DNA of 14,176 nt from NCBI GenBank assembly GCA_030447045.1, contig JAUJMB010000028.1, forward strand, positions 1 to 14,176. Reading direction: 5' to 3'. Positions 1-6,956 of this stretch are shown piece after piece. Position 1 is the first letter of the stretch; every line of letters begins with the position of its first letter. The DNA comes from Rubrobacteraceae bacterium. Lineage in GTDB: Bacteria; Actinomycetota; Rubrobacteria; Rubrobacterales; Rubrobacteraceae. The notes beneath the pieces were generated by a model, which saw only the letters and a list, made by a program, of their open reading frames with translations, was not told the origin of the DNA and ran no database searches. The position numbers and the translations under genes were made by a program.

Positions 1-535
1 CGAGCGCCGAGAGCCCCTCGGCCACGTTCCCGAGCTCGGGCAGGAGGATGAGCAGGGGCACCACGGCGAGGTCCTGCACGACGAGCATCCCGATGATCAC
101 CCGGCTGGATAGCGTCCCCAGCACCTCCTGCTCGGTGAGCGTCTTCAGCACGACGGCCGTCGAGGAGATCGAGAGCAGGGCCCCGAACCAGACCGCCTCG
201 TGCCACCCGAGACCTAGCAGGGAGCCGACCCCGTAGCCGAGCGCTATGGTCAGGACCATCTGGACCAGCGTCCCGACCAGGGCTATCCGCTTCACGGGCG
301 CCAGCGCGCTGAGGGGGAAGTCCAGCCCGATGGTGAAGAGCAGGAGTGCGACACCTATCTCGGCGAGCAGCTCTATGTCGTGGGCGGAGCTTACCGTGGG
401 GCCGCCCGTGTTCGGGCCGACGATCACGCCGGCGAGGATGTAGCCCAGGATGAGCGGCAGCCCGAGGCGGCGCGCGATGATGCCGCCCACGAAGGCGGCG
501 ACCATGATGAGCGCGATGTCCCCGGCTATGCCCAC
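1..535 (-). CDS. Kef-type (CPA2) cation/proton antiporter, C-terminally truncated by window edge
   Basis: The visible 178 residues are the N-terminal half of a CPA2-family membrane antiporter (Na+ or K+/H+ exchange). Seen: alternating hydrophobic segments; a [11 protein letters not shown] segment (residues 31-41); the LLFTIGLDF segment (65-73); [11 protein letters not shown] (123-133); and VVQDLAVVP (152-160), whose Asp155 matches the ion-binding Asp of the family. Family members usually continue to about 400-650 residues with further helices and often a TrkA-N domain, so most of the gene lies left of the window. The GTG start at 535 is the first standard start codon after an in-frame stop that coincides with the mnhG stop. 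A GAGAAGG stretch sits unusually close to it, so the start is uncertain. It lies 57 nt after mnhG on the same strand and probably belongs to the Mrp operon. The exact ion and any gating domain cannot be read here. Confidence 0.88.
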   Translation of the reverse strand, partial: MGIAGDIALIMVAAFVGGIIARRLGLPLILGYILAGVIVGPNTGGPTVSSAHDIELLAEIGVALLLFTIGLDFPLSALAPVKRIALVGTLVQMVLTIALGYGVGSLLGLGWHEAVWFGALLSISSTAVVLKTLTEQEVLGTLSSRVIIGMLVVQDLAVVPLLILLPELGNVAEGLSAL

Positions 536-592
536 GCCTTCTCTATACCAGACGGGGACCGCCCTGGTCAGCCCGTCGGGCGGCGCCGCGCG

Positions 593-931
593 TCAGCCGC
601 CGGGGCCTGGCCCCCGGGACTCGTCCACCGCCTGGCGGCCCTTCATCTCTTCGCCCCTGAGGTAGGCGGCGCGGGCCACGACGTGGGCCGAGACCGGGGT
701 CGTCACCACGAGGAAGGCCGAGATCAGGGCGACGCGGGAGAAGACCGCCGGGTCCCCCGTGACCGTCGAGGCGAGGAGGAGGGAGATCACGCCCAAAGAG
801 ACGATCTTGCTCGCCGCGTGGAGCCTGGCGTAGGTGTCCGGCAGGCGGATTATCCCGTAGACCCCGACGGTCATCACGGCGACGCCGAGCACCACGAGCG
901 CGTCCGCGAGGTAGGGGAGGAGTGGTCCCAC
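593..931 (-). CDS. mnhG: Mrp antiporter subunit G (MnhG/PhaG)
   Basis: Small membrane subunit (112 aa) of the Mrp multisubunit cation/proton antiporter. Three hydrophobic segments are visible (about residues 8-28, 43-60 and 65-90). The family signature is clear: GIIRLPDTYARLHAASK (26-42), then SLGVISLLL, and TPVSAHVVARAAY near residue 78. Length is normal for the family (about 110-120 aa), with a short Gly/Pro-rich cytoplasmic tail. The start is GTG, and its first G is the last base of the mnhF stop (TAGTG), giving a 1-nt overlap that indicates translational coupling. It is the last of the seven Mrp genes; the Kef-type antiporter follows 57 nt downstream. Subunit G has no known catalytic residues of its own but is needed for assembly of the complex. 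Confidence 0.95.
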   Translation of the reverse strand: MGPLLPYLADALVVLGVAVMTVGVYGIIRLPDTYARLHAASKIVSLGVISLLLASTVTGDPAVFSRVALISAFLVVTTPVSAHVVARAAYLRGEEMKGRQAVDESRGPGPGG

Positions 932-1197
932 TAGAAGATCTTCCTCTCCCCGTGGTAGAGCGCCGCGGCGACCGTCCCCACGAAGGCGAGCAGCGCGAGG
1001 ATGAGCGCGGCATCCAGGTAGTAGGGCGAGCGCACGGCGGCCCCGTAGAGGGCCAGCAGGGCGACCAGCACGAGCGTCAGCGTGTCGAGGGCGAGGATGC
1101 GGCCGGCCGTCGAGCGCACGTTTATAACGGTCGCGACCATGACCGCGGCGAGCGCGGTCAACCAGAGAGCCGCCAGGTAGAAGACCATCTCGTGCAA
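931..1197 (-). CDS. mnhF: Mrp antiporter subunit F (MnhF/PhaF)
   Basis: Small three-helix Mrp subunit, 88 aa from the TTG at 1197 or 85 aa from the ATG at 1188. I chose TTG because GGAGGAGG lies 5-8 nt upstream of it, whereas the spacing to the ATG is about 14 nt. Residues 4-22 form helix 1. RILALDTLTLVLVALLALYG matches the second conserved block of the family, and YYLDAALILALLAFVGTVA matches the third. The usual GPtxxDR motif before ALD is degenerate here (RSTAGR). It is separated from mnhE by 26 nt, the only internal gap in the operon, and its stop overlaps the mnhG start by one base. The reading frame continues upstream without a stop into mnhE antisense-like codons, but that part has no family match. 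Confidence 0.93.
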   Translation of the reverse strand: MHEMVFYLAALWLTALAAVMVATVINVRSTAGRILALDTLTLVLVALLALYGAAVRSPYYLDAALILALLAFVGTVAAALYHGERKIF

Positions 1198-1223
1198 GGG
1201 AACCTCCTCCGTCCTCACGGACC

Positions 1224-1715
1224 TCAGGGAAAGACTCTTCGCTGGTAGCGCCGGTAGAAGTCCTCGTGCCGCCGGCGGATCTCCTCGGGGTCGGCGGCGT
1301 CTATTACGTGGATCAGCATCACGGCCCGTTCCCGGTCCAGGTCGACGAGCACCTCCCCCGGCGACAGGGTCGCCACGAGGGCCGAGACCGCCACCCCCAC
1401 CTCGCTCCTCTCGCCCACGGGGATGGCCACGATACCCGACCTTCCGAGCGGCCTCGCGTGCAGCGTCACGAGCGTCACCTCCCACGTCCCGACCGCCACG
1501 TCGCGCGCCACGGCGGCGGCGAAGGGGAAGAACCCGACCACGCGCCCAAAGACGCCGCGCGACCTCGTCCCCCCGGGCAAGACGAAGGGATGCAGTACGT
1601 ACAGCAGGACGCCGGAGAGGATCGCCCCGAGGGCCAGGTCCGCCGGGTAGAAGTTCCCGAGCACCAGCGCGTAGACGAGGGTGAGAAGGACGAGCGGGAG
1701 CACGAGGCGCCCCAT
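1224..1715 (-). CDS. mnhE: Mrp antiporter subunit E (MnhE/PhaE)
   Basis: Membrane-anchored Mrp subunit of 163 aa, a normal length. N-terminal hydrophobic helices cover about residues 1-50, including the PADLALGAILSGVLL segment typical of MnhE. A cytoplasmic domain follows with VGVAVSALVATLSPGEVLVDLD and LIHVIDA, which match the conserved sequence in which the ending of MnhE packs on the complex. The tail is basic and charged (EEIRRRHEDFYRRYQRRVFP). The ATG at 1715 overlaps the mnhD stop by one base (TGATG), so coupling decides the start. The same frame stays open far upstream, antisense-free but out of frame with mnhD, and shows no family resemblance there. Confidence 0.95.
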   Translation of the reverse strand: MGRLVLPLVLLTLVYALVLGNFYPADLALGAILSGVLLYVLHPFVLPGGTRSRGVFGRVVGFFPFAAAVARDVAVGTWEVTLVTLHARPLGRSGIVAIPVGERSEVGVAVSALVATLSPGEVLVDLDRERAVMLIHVIDAADPEEIRRRHEDFYRRYQRRVFP

Positions 1716-3100
1716 CAGCGGCCCCCCACCAGAGCGTCGGCTGCCGCCTCGCCGAGCGCCAGCAGCGGCTCGGGCCAGAGCCCGGCCGCCAGGAGCAGCC
1801 CCGCCAGGAGCAAGACGAGGGCGCGGACCGAAGGCGGGCTGGCCTTCCGCCCCTCTTGCTCCGGCGCCCAGTAGACCCGCTGGTAGACCTGGAAGGCGTA
1901 GACGAAAGAGAGGGCGCCGCCCAGGAAGATCAGGACGGTAAGGGCAACGCTCCCGGCCCCCACGCTCGCCCGGAACATCGCCAGCTTGCCGACGAAGCCG
2001 GCGACCGGCGGCACCCCTACGACGCTGAACGCGCCGACCGCGAACGCGGCCCCGACGAGCCGGCCGCGCGCGCCGGCCGCCAGGAAGAGCACGGCCTTGT
2101 TCAGGGAATTTATGACCGCGTAGACGACCGCCGCGGTGTACCCGACCGGTCCCCCGATGCCTACGGCGATCAGGATGTAGCCGGCCTGGCCGATGGCCGA
2201 GTAGGCGAGCACCTCGACCGTCTCCCTGCGCGAGATCGCCTGCAGCGCCCCGTAGATGACGCTCGCGGTGCCGAGCACGAGGACGGCCGCCGTGCCGAAC
2301 TCGAGCTCCCGCGGCAGGACGCCGGCCCCGAACCGCAGGAGGCCGTAGCCTCCGATGTTCGCCAAAGCGCCGGAGAGGATGGCGGCCACCGGCGCGTGGC
2401 TCCCGACGTAGACGGCCGGCAGCCAGAAGTGGAACGGGAAGAGGCCGAGCTTCAGCGAGAAGGCCACGAAGACGGCGGCGGCTATCGAGATGATCGAGCT
2501 CGGCCGCACCACGGCGGCCCTCTCGGCCATTACCTCCATGTCCAGGGTGCCCGTGACGTGGTAGAGGGCGGCGACCGCTATCAGGAAGATGACGGAGCCG
2601 AGCAGGTTTATGACGGCGAAGATAAAGGCGGCCCGCACCTGGTAGTCCTTCTCCCGGTAGCCGGTGAGCGCGTAGGCGGCGGTCATGGAGATCTCGAAAA
2701 AGACGTAGAAGCTGAAGGCGTCCCCCGTCAGGAAGAGCCCCGTGAGGCCCGCGGCTATAAACGCCACGAGCGCCGGGAAGGTCCGGGAGCGGACCCCGTC
2801 GAGCACCTCGTAGACGAGGGAGACCAGGATCACCCCGACGGAGACGGCCGCGAACGCCACCCCGAGGGCGTCGGCCCTGAGCGTTATGCCGACGCCCTCG
2901 GGCCAGCCGCCGGCCGTCATCTCCACCGGCCCACCCGCGAGTACCGCGAAGGTAAGGCCGAGCACGCAGGCGAAGCCCGCCCCGAGCCCAGCCGCCGCGA
3001 CCCAGCCGATCACCGGGCGGCGCCCGTCGGCGAGGGCGAGCGCGGCGGCCGAGATCCACGGGATCAGGACGGCGAGCGGGAGGAGCGTGGCGCCCGTCAC
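1715..3100 (-). CDS. mnhD: Mrp antiporter subunit D (MnhD), proton-pumping antiporter-like subunit
   Basis: Polytopic membrane protein (461 aa, about 13-14 helices) of the NuoL/M/N and MrpA/D superfamily. It forms one of the proton or ion channels of the Mrp complex. Key charged residues are present: Glu136 in helix 5 (FYVFFEIS), Lys217 in SLKLGLFPFHFWLP, Lys335 in NSLNKAVLFL, and Lys372 in PPVAGFVGKLAMF. The HAPVAAILSG segment (235-244) is the classic broken-helix region. The start is GTG at 3100 and overlaps the mnhC stop by 4 nt (GTGA), which implies coupled translation. Downstream coupling is to mnhE. Length is slightly below the usual 490-500 aa, mainly through a short C terminus. Assignment to D rather than A follows from length, position and lack of the C-terminal MbhE-type domain. 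Confidence 0.96.
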   Translation of the reverse strand: MTGATLLPLAVLIPWISAAALALADGRRPVIGWVAAAGLGAGFACVLGLTFAVLAGGPVEMTAGGWPEGVGITLRADALGVAFAAVSVGVILVSLVYEVLDGVRSRTFPALVAFIAAGLTGLFLTGDAFSFYVFFEISMTAAYALTGYREKDYQVRAAFIFAVINLLGSVIFLIAVAALYHVTGTLDMEVMAERAAVVRPSSIISIAAAVFVAFSLKLGLFPFHFWLPAVYVGSHAPVAAILSGALANIGGYGLLRFGAGVLPRELEFGTAAVLVLGTASVIYGALQAISRRETVEVLAYSAIGQAGYILIAVGIGGPVGYTAAVVYAVINSLNKAVLFLAAGARGRLVGAAFAVGAFSVVGVPPVAGFVGKLAMFRASVGAGSVALTVLIFLGGALSFVYAFQVYQRVYWAPEQEGRKASPPSVRALVLLLAGLLLAAGLWPEPLLALGEAAADALVGGR

Positions 3101-3528
3101 CGCGTGTCCTCCCGAAGCTCGACGTCCGCCGGGCTTCGCTTCGGTTTCTCTTCCTCCTCCGGGTCTTCGCCGCGTTCCAGCGCCTCGGCCTCGCGCATCT
3201 CGGCGGCCGAGACGTCCTCGATGTCCACGGAGTCGTGGGCGACGTAGAGCCTGTAGACCAGGCTCAGGAGCAGGGCCGCGACGCTGGAGCTGATCACGAT
3301 GGCCGTGAGCGCCATCGCCTGCACCAGGGGGTCGGCGACGGGGGCGCCCTCGGGCAGCGGGTAGATCGGGGGCTCTCCGCGTGTCAGGCCCGCCGAGATG
3401 ATGAAGAGGTTGGCGGCGTTGGAGATGAGCACTATGCCGACCACCACCCGGAAGAGGTCGCGCTGCAGGATCAGGAACGCCCCCGACCCGAAGACGACCG
3501 CGATGACGAGCGAGAGCACGAGTATCAA
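3097..3528 (-). CDS. mnhC: Mrp antiporter subunit C (MnhC), NuoK-like
   Basis: NuoK-like three-helix subunit of the Mrp complex. The conserved core is clear: GAFLILQRDLFRVVVGIVLISNAANLFIISAGL (helices 1-2; given here only by its key parts, LQRDL and LISNAANL) and DPLVQAMALTAIVISSSVAALLLSL (helix 3; key block PLVQAMALTAIVI, about residues 67-79). The protein is 143 aa, longer than the usual 110-115 aa, because of a C-terminal tail of roughly 40 residues rich in Glu and Asp (for example GEDPEEEEKPKR). The TTG start at 3528 overlaps the mnhB stop by 4 nt (TTGA), and a GTG three codons on is the alternative. The stop overlaps the mnhD start. The acidic tail is probably cytoplasmic; its role is unknown. 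Confidence 0.95.
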   Translation of the reverse strand: MILVLSLVIAVVFGSGAFLILQRDLFRVVVGIVLISNAANLFIISAGLTRGEPPIYPLPEGAPVADPLVQAMALTAIVISSSVAALLLSLVYRLYVAHDSVDIEDVSAAEMREAEALERGEDPEEEEKPKRSPADVELREDTR

Positions 3529-3980
3529 GGGGCTTCCCTCCGCGCGTCGGCCTCTTCCCTGGCGCGCGAGAGCGCCCCGACCGACCCGACGACGAACCCG
3601 AAGACGAGCAGAAAGACGGCGCAGTCGAAGAGCACGGCCGTGATGAACTCCAGCGTCCCGAAGTGGAGCACCTTGGCCCCGACCGGCGGGTAGTGCGTCA
3701 GGACCGGATCCCCGAGAAGCAGCGGCACGACCGCGAGCCCGAGCGCCGCCAGCAGCCCCACGAACGCCAGCGTTCCGGCCTGGTGCACGCCCGGTATCTT
3801 CTCGGCCTCCTCGCGGCCGAAGACCATGAACTGCAAGAGGACCCCCAGGGAGGCCACGACCCCCGCGGAGAACCCGTCGCCTGGTTGGGTGTAGCCCTTG
3901 ACGAGGATGGCGAGGGCCGTCACGAGCGTCGGCAGCAGCAGGAGCCGCGCCACCGTCCGGGTCATGATGGTGCTCGTCAC
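3525..3980 (-). CDS. mnhB: Mrp antiporter subunit B (MnhB)
   Basis: Four-helix Mrp subunit of 151 aa, a usual length. Seen: a first helix after TRTVARLLLLPTLV; the family block GYTQPGDGFSAGVVASLGVLL (variant of the more common PGGGFxGG); and a C-terminal block KVLHFGTLEFITAVLFD leading into a last helix. The start chosen is GTG at 3980, which overlaps the mnhA stop by 4 nt (GTGA) like the other junctions. An ATG five codons on, at 3965, is a reasonable alternative and would give 146 aa. A longer open frame upstream of the GTG runs over mnhA and has no family match. It sits between mnhA and mnhC exactly as in seven-gene Mrp operons. Confidence 0.94.
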   Translation of the reverse strand: MTSTIMTRTVARLLLLPTLVTALAILVKGYTQPGDGFSAGVVASLGVLLQFMVFGREEAEKIPGVHQAGTLAFVGLLAALGLAVVPLLLGDPVLTHYPPVGAKVLHFGTLEFITAVLFDCAVFLLVFGFVVGSVGALSRAREEADARREAP

Positions 3981-6256
3981 CGGAGCCGCCCGCCCTGGAG
4001 CAGGGTAACGACGGCGAGCAGGACGAGGGCTACGACCGAGATCTCGCCCAGGGTGTCGAGCCCGCGGAAGTCGGCCAGGATCGCCGTCACGGCGTCGCCG
4101 GCGTGGGCGTCCGGGGTGAGCCTGAGGTGCTCCTCCGAGACGCTCTCCTCCGGGGCGGGCCTGGAGAGCGTGGCCCAGACGACGGCGAAGGTGGAGGCGC
4201 CGGCCACGGCCGCGAAGAACACCTTGCGCCGCCGCTTCTCGGTAGGGAGCCCGGCCTGGCGGTGGAGCACCTCGTAGGGGACCAACCGCAAGGTCCCGAG
4301 AAAGAGCAGCGTGAGCACGGTCTCGACCAGGACCGCCACGAGCGCCACGTCCGGCGCCCCGAAGAACGCGTAGACGAGGGCGAGCACGAACCCCGCGCTT
4401 GAGAGCACCAGGGCCAGGGTGACGTGGCGCTTGGTGAACGTCGTGGTGAGGGCCGCGACCGCGACCGGCACGAGGGCGAGGAGCAGGGGGATGTCCCCGG
4501 CCTGGATCCCCCCCACCCTGTAGGTCCCGCCGGTCGGCGTCACCAGGATGCCGGCCCCGACGAGGATGCCACCAGGCAGGAGGATCGCCGCCACCCGGCT
4601 GCGCAGGTCCCGCGCCTCCGCCCTGTGCACCCGGTCCGAGAGCCCGTTCAGGCCCCGCAGCCCGAGCGCGTACAGCCGCTCCGGCCCGGCCCGCTCCCCG
4701 AGCCGCGAGAGGGCGAGCGCCGCCCCGGACCACAGCGGCCTAAGGAGTATGATCAGGGCGCCGAGCCCGTAGGTCGCGAGCGCCATCAGGTTCTCCGGCC
4801 TGGCGTCGAGGTGGTAGGCGGCGCTCACGCTTGCCGAAGCGCCCAAGGAGTCCGAGCCGGCCGCCAGCGCCAGCCCCAGGTACGGCCCGACGAAGACGCC
4901 CCCGAACAGCACAAGTCCCCCGAGCGCGACGACGGGCCAGACGAGGACGCCCGGCTGAGGGGCCGCCACCGCGTCCGACGTTCCGAGGAAGATCCCGGCC
5001 CAGAACCTCCACGCGTACGCGAAGGTCAGCGCGGCACCCAAAACCGCGAGGCCGGCGAAGACGGGCCCCCGCTCAAGCGCGGCGGCGAAGAACAGCTCGT
5101 CCTTGAAGAAACCAGCCGTGAGCGGCAGCGCGGCCAGGCCCGCGGCGGCGACCCCGCTCCCGGCGGCAAGCAGCGGCATGGACCTGTAGAGGCCGCCCAC
5201 GCCGGAGAGTCGGTCCCTCCCCGTAGCCTCCGTCACCGTGCCGGCGGAGAGGAAGAGGGCGCTCTTGCAGAGGGCGTGGGCCAGGACGTAGAACGAGGCG
5301 CCGACGGCCCCGTACTCGCCGCCGAGGCCGTACATCACGACCACGTAGCCATACTGGCTTACCGTGGAGTAGGCGAGCAGCTGCTTGAGCACGTCGCGCG
5401 TCAAAGCCAGCACGCCGCCGACCGCCATCGAGAAGAAGCCGACGGCCAGGAGGATGTCCAGCAGAACGTCGCTCTTCTGGAGGAGCGGGTAGACGCGCCC
5501 GAGCAGGAGCACCCCCGCGGCCACCATCGCGGCCGAGTGGAGGTACGCGGAGACGGGCGTGGGGGCGGCCATCGCGCGCGGCAGCCAGAAGTGGAAGGGC
5601 ACCTGGGCGCTCTTGGCGAGGCCGGCGACCGCGATGAGCAGTCCCGCGGTGGTGAGCAGGGGCCCGGGCCCGACCCTCTCGGCAAGCTCGGGGACGGAGA
5701 ACGTCCCGTGGGCGGCGTAGAGCATGACGGCCCCGATCAGGAGCAGCACGGCCGTCACCCCGGTGACGAGCAGGGCCATGAGCGCCGAGGCCCTGGAGTC
5801 CGGGTCGTGGCTGTCGAAGCCGATCAGGTAGTAGGACGCGATGGCGGTGAGGTCCCAGAAGACGAAGATCAGGACCAGGTCCTGCGCCATGGCGAGCCCC
5901 ACCATGGAGCCCATGAAGAGCAGGACGAAGAAGTAGAAGCCCGTGCCGTCGGAGGCGGGCCGGTCCTGGTGTTCGAGGTGCAGCGGCAGGTACCGCGAGG
6001 AGTACACGAGGACGGCGAACCCGACGCCGGTGGCCAGCAGCGCGTACAGCGCCGCGAGCCCGTCGAGCTCCAGGTGCAGCCTGAGGTCCCAACTCGGCGC
6101 CCACGCCACGTCAACCGCGCCGCCGCCCGAGGTCCACCCCCACAGCGTCGCCCCGAAGGCCAACGCGCAGAACGCCGCCCCCACCGGCGCAGCACCCGCC
6201 GGCCTCACCATCCCGAACAACGTCGCGGCCGGCGCAGAGAGTAGGGCCACGGCCAA
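3977..6256 (-). CDS. mnhA: Mrp antiporter subunit A (MnhA)
   Basis: Largest Mrp subunit (759 aa from TTG 6256), a NuoL-like ion translocator. Residues about 1-480 form the antiporter domain, with Lys215 in AGLAKSAQVPFHFWLP, His240 in YLHSAAM, Lys331 in HALCKSALFL and Lys385 in TAGFFKDELFF. The helix-5 acidic residue is Asp135 (FVFWDLTAIASYYLIG), where Glu is usual. The C-terminal part carries a DUF4040-like block (FGAPDVALVAVLVETVLTLLFL) and an MbhE-like end (TAILADFRGLDTLGEISVV), as expected for full-length MnhA. The start is unresolved. TTG 6256 has no ribosome binding site and cuts the first helix. The same frame upstream encodes NTLVVLLPLA after a CTG at 6283, so the protein probably begins there, with a GGGGGG stretch just ahead. 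It is the first gene of the operon. Confidence 0.95.
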   Translation of the reverse strand: MAVALLSAPAATLFGMVRPAGAAPVGAAFCALAFGATLWGWTSGGGAVDVAWAPSWDLRLHLELDGLAALYALLATGVGFAVLVYSSRYLPLHLEHQDRPASDGTGFYFFVLLFMGSMVGLAMAQDLVLIFVFWDLTAIASYYLIGFDSHDPDSRASALMALLVTGVTAVLLLIGAVMLYAAHGTFSVPELAERVGPGPLLTTAGLLIAVAGLAKSAQVPFHFWLPRAMAAPTPVSAYLHSAAMVAAGVLLLGRVYPLLQKSDVLLDILLAVGFFSMAVGGVLALTRDVLKQLLAYSTVSQYGYVVVMYGLGGEYGAVGASFYVLAHALCKSALFLSAGTVTEATGRDRLSGVGGLYRSMPLLAAGSGVAAAGLAALPLTAGFFKDELFFAAALERGPVFAGLAVLGAALTFAYAWRFWAGIFLGTSDAVAAPQPGVLVWPVVALGGLVLFGGVFVGPYLGLALAAGSDSLGASASVSAAYHLDARPENLMALATYGLGALIILLRPLWSGAALALSRLGERAGPERLYALGLRGLNGLSDRVHRAEARDLRSRVAAILLPGGILVGAGILVTPTGGTYRVGGIQAGDIPLLLALVPVAVAALTTTFTKRHVTLALVLSSAGFVLALVYAFFGAPDVALVAVLVETVLTLLFLGTLRLVPYEVLHRQAGLPTEKRRRKVFFAAVAGASTFAVVWATLSRPAPEESVSEEHLRLTPDAHAGDAVTAILADFRGLDTLGEISVVALVLLAVVTLLQGGRLR

Positions 6257-6377
6257 CGGCAGAAGGACGACGAGCGTGTTCAGCGCCGTCCCCCCGGCGA
6301 GGTCGAGAGACGCCGCCCCGAGGACAGGTGCACACCGAAGATCCCTGTAAGAAAGATGGACCCGCTCTCCAAGTCGC

Positions 6378-6391
6378 CGACCCGAGGGTCG
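6378..6391. repeat. 6-bp inverted repeat upstream of mnhA
   Basis: CGACCC-GA-GGGTCG is a perfect 6-bp dyad with a 2-bp centre, located about 95-110 nt upstream of the mnhA start region. It could be a small operator for the Mrp operon or chance symmetry in GC-rich DNA. The tight centre makes an RNA hairpin with all six pairs unlikely. Confidence 0.3.
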
Positions 6392-6413
6392 TCCGCAGAC
6401 GAGCCCGGCCCAG

Positions 6414-6419
6414 AATATA
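6414..6419 (-). promoter_or_regulatory. Possible -10 element for the mnh operon
   Basis: TATATT on the minus strand is the only AT-rich hexamer in the 160-190 nt between the phosphoesterase stop (6441) and mnhA. No convincing -35 is found 16-18 nt upstream. If used, the leader would be about 125 nt and would contain the CGACCC dyad. The assignment is weak. Confidence 0.3.
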
Positions 6420-6440
6420 CCCTGCCGGAAAGGTCCCCGC

Positions 6441-6917
6441 CTACAGGGTCAGGATCTCCGCCCGCGCCTCCCCACCCTCCAACCGCAGCACCGCGAACGT
6501 GTGATCCGGCTGGCGCCGCCTGTCCGTCGGGCTGCCGGGGTTCAAAATCATCAGCCCCTCCTCGTCCTCCAGCCACGGTATGTGCGAGTGCCCGAACACG
6601 ACGACCCTGGCCCCCGGAAAGCGCCGCCGCATCCTGCCCCACCGCCCCTTCTTCGGCCCGGCGTCGTGGATCATGGCGACCACCACGCCCCCTACCTCGA
6701 ACTCGAGCGTCTCCGGCAGCCGCACGTCCCACCCGTCCACGTTCCCCTTCACGGCCCGCACCGGCGCGTACGATTCAAGCTCGTAGAGAACGTCCTCCAC
6801 CAGGAGATCTCCGGCGTGCAGGATCAGGTCGGCCGATTCGAGGTGCGGCACCAACCCGCCGGGCAACCCCCTGGCCCGCCGGGGAATATGCGTGTCCGCC
6901 AGTACGAGAACCAACAA
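6441..6917 (-). CDS. YfcE/MJ0936-family metallophosphoesterase
   Basis: Cytosolic metal-dependent phosphodiesterase or phosphatase of the calcineurin-like YfcE/MJ0936 group, 158 aa (normal for the group). All metal-ligand motifs are visible: Asp8-x-His10 (ADTH), Asp37 (HAGD), Asn59 (KGNVD), His84 (MIHD) and His110-x-His112 (FGHSH). The family-typical NPGSP segment (126-130) follows. The start is one of two adjacent TTG codons (6917 or 6914). An in-frame TAG lies directly upstream of the first, and an AGGTAGG ribosome binding site is 7 nt away. It begins 33 nt after the SDR gene on the same strand, so the two may be cotranscribed. The natural substrate is not known for most family members and cannot be read from the sequence. 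Confidence 0.92.
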   Translation of the reverse strand: MLVLVLADTHIPRRARGLPGGLVPHLESADLILHAGDLLVEDVLYELESYAPVRAVKGNVDGWDVRLPETLEFEVGGVVVAMIHDAGPKKGRWGRMRRRFPGARVVVFGHSHIPWLEDEEGLMILNPGSPTDRRRQPDHTFAVLRLEGGEARAEILTL

Positions 6918-6934
6918 CTAGAGGCCTACCTGAT

Positions 6935-6956
6935 GCCTGAAACCTTCCCTTCAGGC
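6935..6956 (-). repeat. Hairpin overlapping the SDR stop codon
   Basis: GCCTGAA and TTCAGGC form a perfect 7-bp stem with an 8-nt loop. The right arm contains the SDR stop codon, and the hairpin lies in the 33-nt gap before the phosphoesterase start. No T tract follows on the minus strand, so it is at most a weak or factor-dependent terminator. It could instead be a processing or attenuation element between the two genes. Confidence 0.45.

Noticed and set aside
1716..3059. N-terminal fusion extending MnhE upstream across mnhD
   Set aside because: The extension is the mnhD DNA read out of frame; the ATG overlapping the mnhD stop gives a normal-length MnhE.
1856..3247. Plus-strand open frame of 463 codons antisense to mnhD
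   Set aside because: Low-complexity charged composition and no recognisable domain; mnhD covers the region.
4424..6244. Long plus-strand open frame (606 codons) antisense to mnhA
   Set aside because: Its product is dominated by Arg, Gly, Glu and Pro with no family blocks; it reflects the third-position GC bias of mnhA, which is unmistakable on the other strand.
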